From positions 6,882,001 to 6,946,000 of the forward strand of contig NZ_JAUSWV010000002.1 in NCBI RefSeq assembly GCF_030815485.1: a stretch of DNA of 64,000 nucleotides, in the 5' to 3' direction. Origin of the DNA: Streptomyces rishiriensis. Its GTDB lineage: Bacteria; Actinomycetota; Actinomycetes; Streptomycetales; Streptomycetaceae. Under the pieces are notes generated by a model. It did no database searches, was not told where the DNA came from, and was given only the letters and a program-made list of their open reading frames with translations. Made by a program: the position numbers and the translations under genes. Positions 60,898 through 64,000 of this stretch are shown here, one piece after another (the first letter of the stretch is position 1; every line of letters begins with the position of its first letter).

Positions 60898-62342
60898 GCA
60901 GCCCGGCCTCCGGCGACCCCGGGCCGCACGACCGGTCCGGACCCGGCGCCCCCCTCCCTGCCCGCACGGCACCCGTGCCCCTGCTCGTCCTCGACGTCGT
61001 CGGTCTCACCCCCCGTCTGCTCGACCACATGCCCCATCTCAAGACCCTCGCCCAGGCGGGCTACCTGGCCCCGCTGGAGACCGTCCTGCCGGCCGTCACC
61101 TGTGCCGCGCAGTCCACCTTCCTCACCGGCACGCTCCCCGCGGAGCACGGCATCGTCGGCAACGGCTGGTACTTCCGCGGGCTCGGCGACGTACTGCTGT
61201 GGCGCCAGCACAACGGCCTCGTGGCCGGTGACAAGGTGTGGGACGCCGCGCGGCGGGCCCATCCCGGTTACACGGTCGCCAACATCTGCTGGTGGTACGC
61301 CATGGGCGCCGACACCGACTACACCGTCACTCCTCGTCCGGTCTACTACGCCGACGGCCGCAAGGAGCCCGACTGCTACACCCGTCCCGCGGCCCTGCAC
61401 GACGAACTCACCGACAAGCTCGGCACCTTCCCCCTCTTCCACTTCTGGGGACCGGGCGCGGACCTGGTCTCCAGCCGGTGGATCATCGGCGCGACCCGCC
61501 ACATCCTGCGCACCCGCAGCCCCGACCTGGCCCTGTGCTACCTCCCTCACCTCGACTACGACCTCCAGCGTTTCGGTCCCGACGACCCCCGCTCCCTCCG
61601 GGCGGCCGCCGCCTTGGATGCGGCCATGGCTCCCCTCCTGGCCGACGCCCGGACACAGGGCCGTACCGTCGTCGCCCTGTCCGAGTACGGCATCACCCGG
61701 GTGAGCAGGCCCGTCGACGTGAACCGCGCCCTGCGCCGGGCCGGCCTGCTCGAAGTGCACACGCAGGACGGCATGGAGTACCTCGACCCGATGGCGTCCC
61801 GTGCCTTCGCGGTCGCGGATCACCAGCTCGCCCATGTCTACGTGCGCCGTCCCGAGGACCTGCCCCGCGTGCGGGAGGTGCTGGAGGAACTGCCCGGTGT
61901 CGACGAAGTCCTGGGCGACGGCGGCAAGAAGAGGCACGGCCTCGACCACCCGCGCTCCGGCGAACTCGTCGCCGTGGCGGAGCCGGACGCCTGGTTCACG
62001 TACTACTACTGGCTCGACGACGCCCGCGCACCCGACTTCGCGCAGCTGGTGGAGATCCACCGCAAGCCCGGCTACGACCCGGCCGAGCTGTTCATGGATC
62101 CCCTGGACCCCTACGTGAAGGTGAAGGCGGCCACCGCCCTGGCCCGCAAGAAGCTCGGCATGCGTTACCGCATGGCGGTGGTGCCCCTCGATCCCTCCCC
62201 GGTGCGCGGCAGCCACGGCCGCCTTCCCGCGAGCGACGACGACGGTCCGCTCCTCATCTGCTCCACCCCCCGTTCGCTCGGCGACCGCGTCGCGGCCACC
62301 GACGTGAAAGCACTGCTGCTCCGACTGGCCGGTCTTTCCTGA
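60894..62342 (+). CDS. Alkaline phosphatase-superfamily phosphodiesterase/pyrophosphatase, EboF-like
   Basis: The 482-residue protein has a polar low-complexity N-terminus (1-28) and the AP-superfamily core. The metal ligand is Asp34 (LLVLDVVGL), the nucleophile Thr69 (LPAVTCAAQSTFLTG), then Asp221 in LPHLDYDLQRFGPD, LSEYGI (Glu264-Tyr265 where many relatives have Asp-His) and His310 in VADHQLAHVYV. FDH-type cofactors are absent. It resembles nucleotide pyrophosphatases that hydrolyse phosphodiesters. In the ebo context it may act on an activated or prenylated metabolite. No signal peptide is seen. It ends 71 bp before the Tat-signal isomerase gene. Confidence 0.9.
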   Translation: MSSPASGDPGPHDRSGPGAPLPARTAPVPLLVLDVVGLTPRLLDHMPHLKTLAQAGYLAPLETVLPAVTCAAQSTFLTGTLPAEHGIVGNGWYFRGLGDVLLWRQHNGLVAGDKVWDAARRAHPGYTVANICWWYAMGADTDYTVTPRPVYYADGRKEPDCYTRPAALHDELTDKLGTFPLFHFWGPGADLVSSRWIIGATRHILRTRSPDLALCYLPHLDYDLQRFGPDDPRSLRAAAALDAAMAPLLADARTQGRTVVALSEYGITRVSRPVDVNRALRRAGLLEVHTQDGMEYLDPMASRAFAVADHQLAHVYVRRPEDLPRVREVLEELPGVDEVLGDGGKKRHGLDHPRSGELVAVAEPDAWFTYYYWLDDARAPDFAQLVEIHRKPGYDPAELFMDPLDPYVKVKAATALARKKLGMRYRMAVVPLDPSPVRGSHGRLPASDDDGPLLICSTPRSLGDRVAATDVKALLLRLAGLS

Positions 62343-62413
62343 CGGATTGCCGACCGGTCATCAGTGAAGCACTCACCACTGACAACGCCCCGTGATCCCG
62401 AGAGGTTCCAGAC

Positions 62414-63460
62414 ATGAGCCGCATCTCCGACATCGACCCCGAACTCACCCACCGGCTGACCAGACGAGGCATGCTCGGCGTCGCCGCGGGCGCCACCGCG
62501 GCCGCGCTGCTGGGGGCCGCCGCCGCGCCGGCCGGCGCGGCACCCGCCACCGGCACCGATGCCTCCGCGACCGGCCGCGGCCGTCCCGTCCTGCCCCCCG
62601 GCCGTCTCGGGATCCAGCTCTACAGCCTGCGCGACAAGGTCTCGACGCTGGGCTTCGCCCCCGTCTTCGCCGAGTTGAGCAAGTACGGGTACGACGAGGT
62701 GGAGTTCGCCGGTTACACCCAGGGCTCCGCGGGCCCCATCACCCTCGCCCAGCTCAAGCGGCTGGCGCGCCGGCACGGTCTGACGCCGATCGGCAGCCAC
62801 GTCGGTTACTACTCCAGCGACCCGAACGCCTACACGTTCGCCCAGAACCTCACCAAGGTCCTCGACGACGCGCAGGCCCTCGGTCTCCCACACATCGGCA
62901 CCGCCTCCGGTCCGTTCCGCTACGGCTCGACCGTCGACGCGTGGAAGCGCGCGGCCGAGGAGTTCAACACGTACGGAGCGGCCGCAAGGGCCCGCGGCAT
63001 GAAGTTCTACCAGCACAATCACTCCGACGAGTTCGGCTTCGCGACCGACAATCCCAAGGTCCGTCTCTACGACGTGCTGCTCGCCGAGACCGACCCCGAC
63101 CTGGTGTTCTTGGAGATGGACATCTTCTGGGCGTACGCCGGCCGGTTCCGGTTCTCGAGGCGGGCCGACGGCACGCCCGCGCCCTTCGAGCCGCTGGACT
63201 ACGTGCTGCGGCAGCCGCATCGCTATCCGCTCTTCCATGTGAAGGACGGAGTCAGCGACCCCTCCAACGAGTTCGGATACCGGATGACCGACGTCGGGGA
63301 CGGCGACATCGACTACCAGCGGTTCCTCTCCGCCGTCACCCGGCTGCGCGGTGAGCGCCTGGCCCACCACTGGCAGGCCGAGCACGACAACCCGGTCGAG
63401 TCCTTCGCCTTCGCACGGAAGTCGAGCGCGCACCTGCACTCGTTGCGCGAGAAGTGCTGA
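62414..63460 (+). CDS. Tat-exported sugar phosphate isomerase/epimerase (TIM barrel)
   Basis: The 348-residue protein starts at ATG 62414. A twin-arginine signal is visible (RLTRRGMLGVAAGATAAALL), with a likely cleavage at AGAAP near residue 43. The barrel begins LGIQLYSLRDKVSTLGFAPVF and has the metal ligands in FYQHNHSDEFGF, FLEMDIFWAYAG, LFHVKDGVSD and HHWQAEHDN. Exported isomerase-like proteins of this type accompany Gfo/Idh/MocA and DUF1080 genes in sugar oxidation loci. A long-stem terminator follows, so it is the last gene of the ebo-like operon or a separate unit. Confidence 0.9.
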   Translation: MSRISDIDPELTHRLTRRGMLGVAAGATAAALLGAAAAPAGAAPATGTDASATGRGRPVLPPGRLGIQLYSLRDKVSTLGFAPVFAELSKYGYDEVEFAGYTQGSAGPITLAQLKRLARRHGLTPIGSHVGYYSSDPNAYTFAQNLTKVLDDAQALGLPHIGTASGPFRYGSTVDAWKRAAEEFNTYGAAARARGMKFYQHNHSDEFGFATDNPKVRLYDVLLAETDPDLVFLEMDIFWAYAGRFRFSRRADGTPAPFEPLDYVLRQPHRYPLFHVKDGVSDPSNEFGYRMTDVGDGDIDYQRFLSAVTRLRGERLAHHWQAEHDNPVESFAFARKSSAHLHSLREKC

Positions 63461-63491
63461 GTACCCGGCGCACCATGCGCTGAGCGGGCGC

Positions 63492-63547
63492 ACGCGCGCG
63501 TGGAGGCCCACCCCGGCAGATGACGGGGTGGGCCTCCACGCGCGCGT
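63492..63547. terminator. 24-bp perfect-stem terminator
   Basis: Arms 63492-63515 and 63524-63547 pair perfectly around an 8-nt loop; the core includes GGAGGCCCACCCCG. It lies between the exported isomerase stop (63460) and the convergent minus-strand genes at the right edge and can serve both. Confidence 0.9.
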
Positions 63548-63553
63548 ACGTCG

Positions 63554-63649
63554 TCAGCCCACGGCACCGCGGCCGATGCCGTCGGTGACCGTCGTGACCC
63601 GTGCCGACGCCGACGCCACCAGCGGGCCGAAGTCGCTCTTCGCCGTCAT
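63554..63649 (-). CDS. Possible 31-residue protein downstream of the MFS carrier
   Basis: An ATG at 63647-63649 lies one base after the MFS stop codon (63651-63653) and opens a 31-codon frame (MTAKSDFGPLVASASARVTT...). The spacing TGA-C-ATG suggests translational coupling. It has no transmembrane span, unlike the small subunit at 39575, and no recognised family. It may be chance. Confidence 0.35.
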   Translation of the reverse strand: MTAKSDFGPLVASASARVTTVTDGIGRGAVG

Positions 63650-63650
63650 G

Positions 63651-64000
63651 TCAGGCCGTTTCCTCGCCGAGCGGCTGCGGGTTGGGGACGATCCGACGAC
63701 CGGCCGTCGGCCTGCCGGGAGCCTTCAGGAAGATCGCAAGTACCGCCGAGGCGAGACCGATGCAGCCCGCCAGGACGAACGCGCCCTCGTAGTCCCACAC
63801 GCCGACCACGATCGAGCCGACCCCGGAGCCCACGAGGCCCGAGACGAGCTTGGAGCTGTAGACCATGCCGTAGTTGCTGGCGTTGTTGTTCTCCCCGAAG
63901 TAGTCCGCGGTCATCGCGGCGAACAGCGGGAAGATCGCCCCGCCGCCGAAACCGGAGACCATGGAGCAGAACAGGAAGAACGGCATGCTGCCCATCTGGC
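63651..64000 (-). CDS. MFS transporter, OFA-like, C-terminal part (5' end beyond right edge)
   Basis: The visible 116 codons cover the last three or four membrane spans. MPFFLFCSMVSGFGGGAIFPLFAAMTADYFGENNNASNYGMVYSSKLVSGLVGSGVG matches the OFA pattern of a YFG-x-N-N-x-x-x-NYG loop, followed by YEGAFVLAGCIGLASAVLAIFLKAPGRP. The cytoplasmic end is short. It appears to be a second oxalate/formate-type carrier, distinct in sequence from that at 38272. Its partner genes lie outside the window. Confidence 0.8.
   Translation of the reverse strand, partial: QMGSMPFFLFCSMVSGFGGGAIFPLFAAMTADYFGENNNASNYGMVYSSKLVSGLVGSGVGSIVVGVWDYEGAFVLAGCIGLASAVLAIFLKAPGRPTAGRRIVPNPQPLGEETA

Overview
The window is Streptomyces-like chromosomal DNA. 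G+C is very high, third codon positions are G/C, GTG and TTG starts are common, ribosome sites are GGAGG-like, and the gene families are typical of streptomycetes (Methyltransf_19/DUF574, XRE-DUF5753, MmyB-like and WYL regulators, CBM2 cellulases). No rRNA, tRNA, CRISPR array, transposase or phage gene was seen. It reads as accessory, saprophytic-lifestyle chromosome rather than a mobile island.

Layout. (1) 0-8.9 kb: a beta-helix protein cut by the left edge, a DUF574 methyltransferase, two XRE regulators, a frameshifted ADP-ribosylglycohydrolase, a pterin carbinolamine dehydratase, a methyltransferase, two coupled unknown genes, and a WYL regulator that carries a collagen-like insert and has a perfect operator over its own start. 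(2) 8.9-20.5 kb: a plant cell wall degradation block with a PL11 rhamnogalacturonan lyase and CBM2-bearing GH74, GH48, GH5 and GH6 enzymes. CebR-type boxes lie between the divergent GH48 and GH5 genes. (3) 20.7-31.4 kb: single-gene metabolism and regulation (methyltransferase, SDR, aldo/keto reductase, acyl-CoA synthetase, DHA2 exporter with a double AsnC regulator, LysR with a divergent BASS transporter, isochorismatase-like hydrolase). (4) 31.4-41.8 kb: an NAD-type molybdenum formate dehydrogenase operon with a split alpha subunit, divergent from an oxalate/formate-type MFS carrier with its 45-residue small partner, then a FabH-like synthase and a GntR regulator. (5) 41.9-54.1 kb: a ROK regulator, sugar ABC importer, Gfo/Idh/MocA dehydrogenase, TIM-barrel isomerase, secreted PQQ-type sugar dehydrogenase and a secreted ThuA-DUF1080 protein. 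This is the gene set expected for oxidative handling of sugars or 3-keto-glycosides. (6) 54.2-63.5 kb: a tightly coupled operon resembling the ebo cluster. It has eboC-, eboA-, eboB-, eboE- and eboF-like genes, but an inositol-3-phosphate-synthase-like gene stands where the eboD sugar-phosphate cyclase would be, with extra TIM-barrel genes. (7) The right edge holds the C-terminal end of a second oxalate/formate-type MFS carrier.

The most notable candidate system is the inositol-type ebo operon. Its gene content suggests cyclisation of a sugar phosphate, prenyl transfer at the membrane, and phosphoester processing or export of a cyclitol-derived metabolite. A second theme is a dispersed family of 7-bp-period tandem repeats at 2.3, 28.4, 30.6, 47.0 and possibly 40.9 kb. 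A third is the frequent in-frame low-complexity expansion of proteins in this window. Two genes (ADP-ribosylglycohydrolase and the panE-like gene) carry single-base frameshifts that may be real or sequencing errors.
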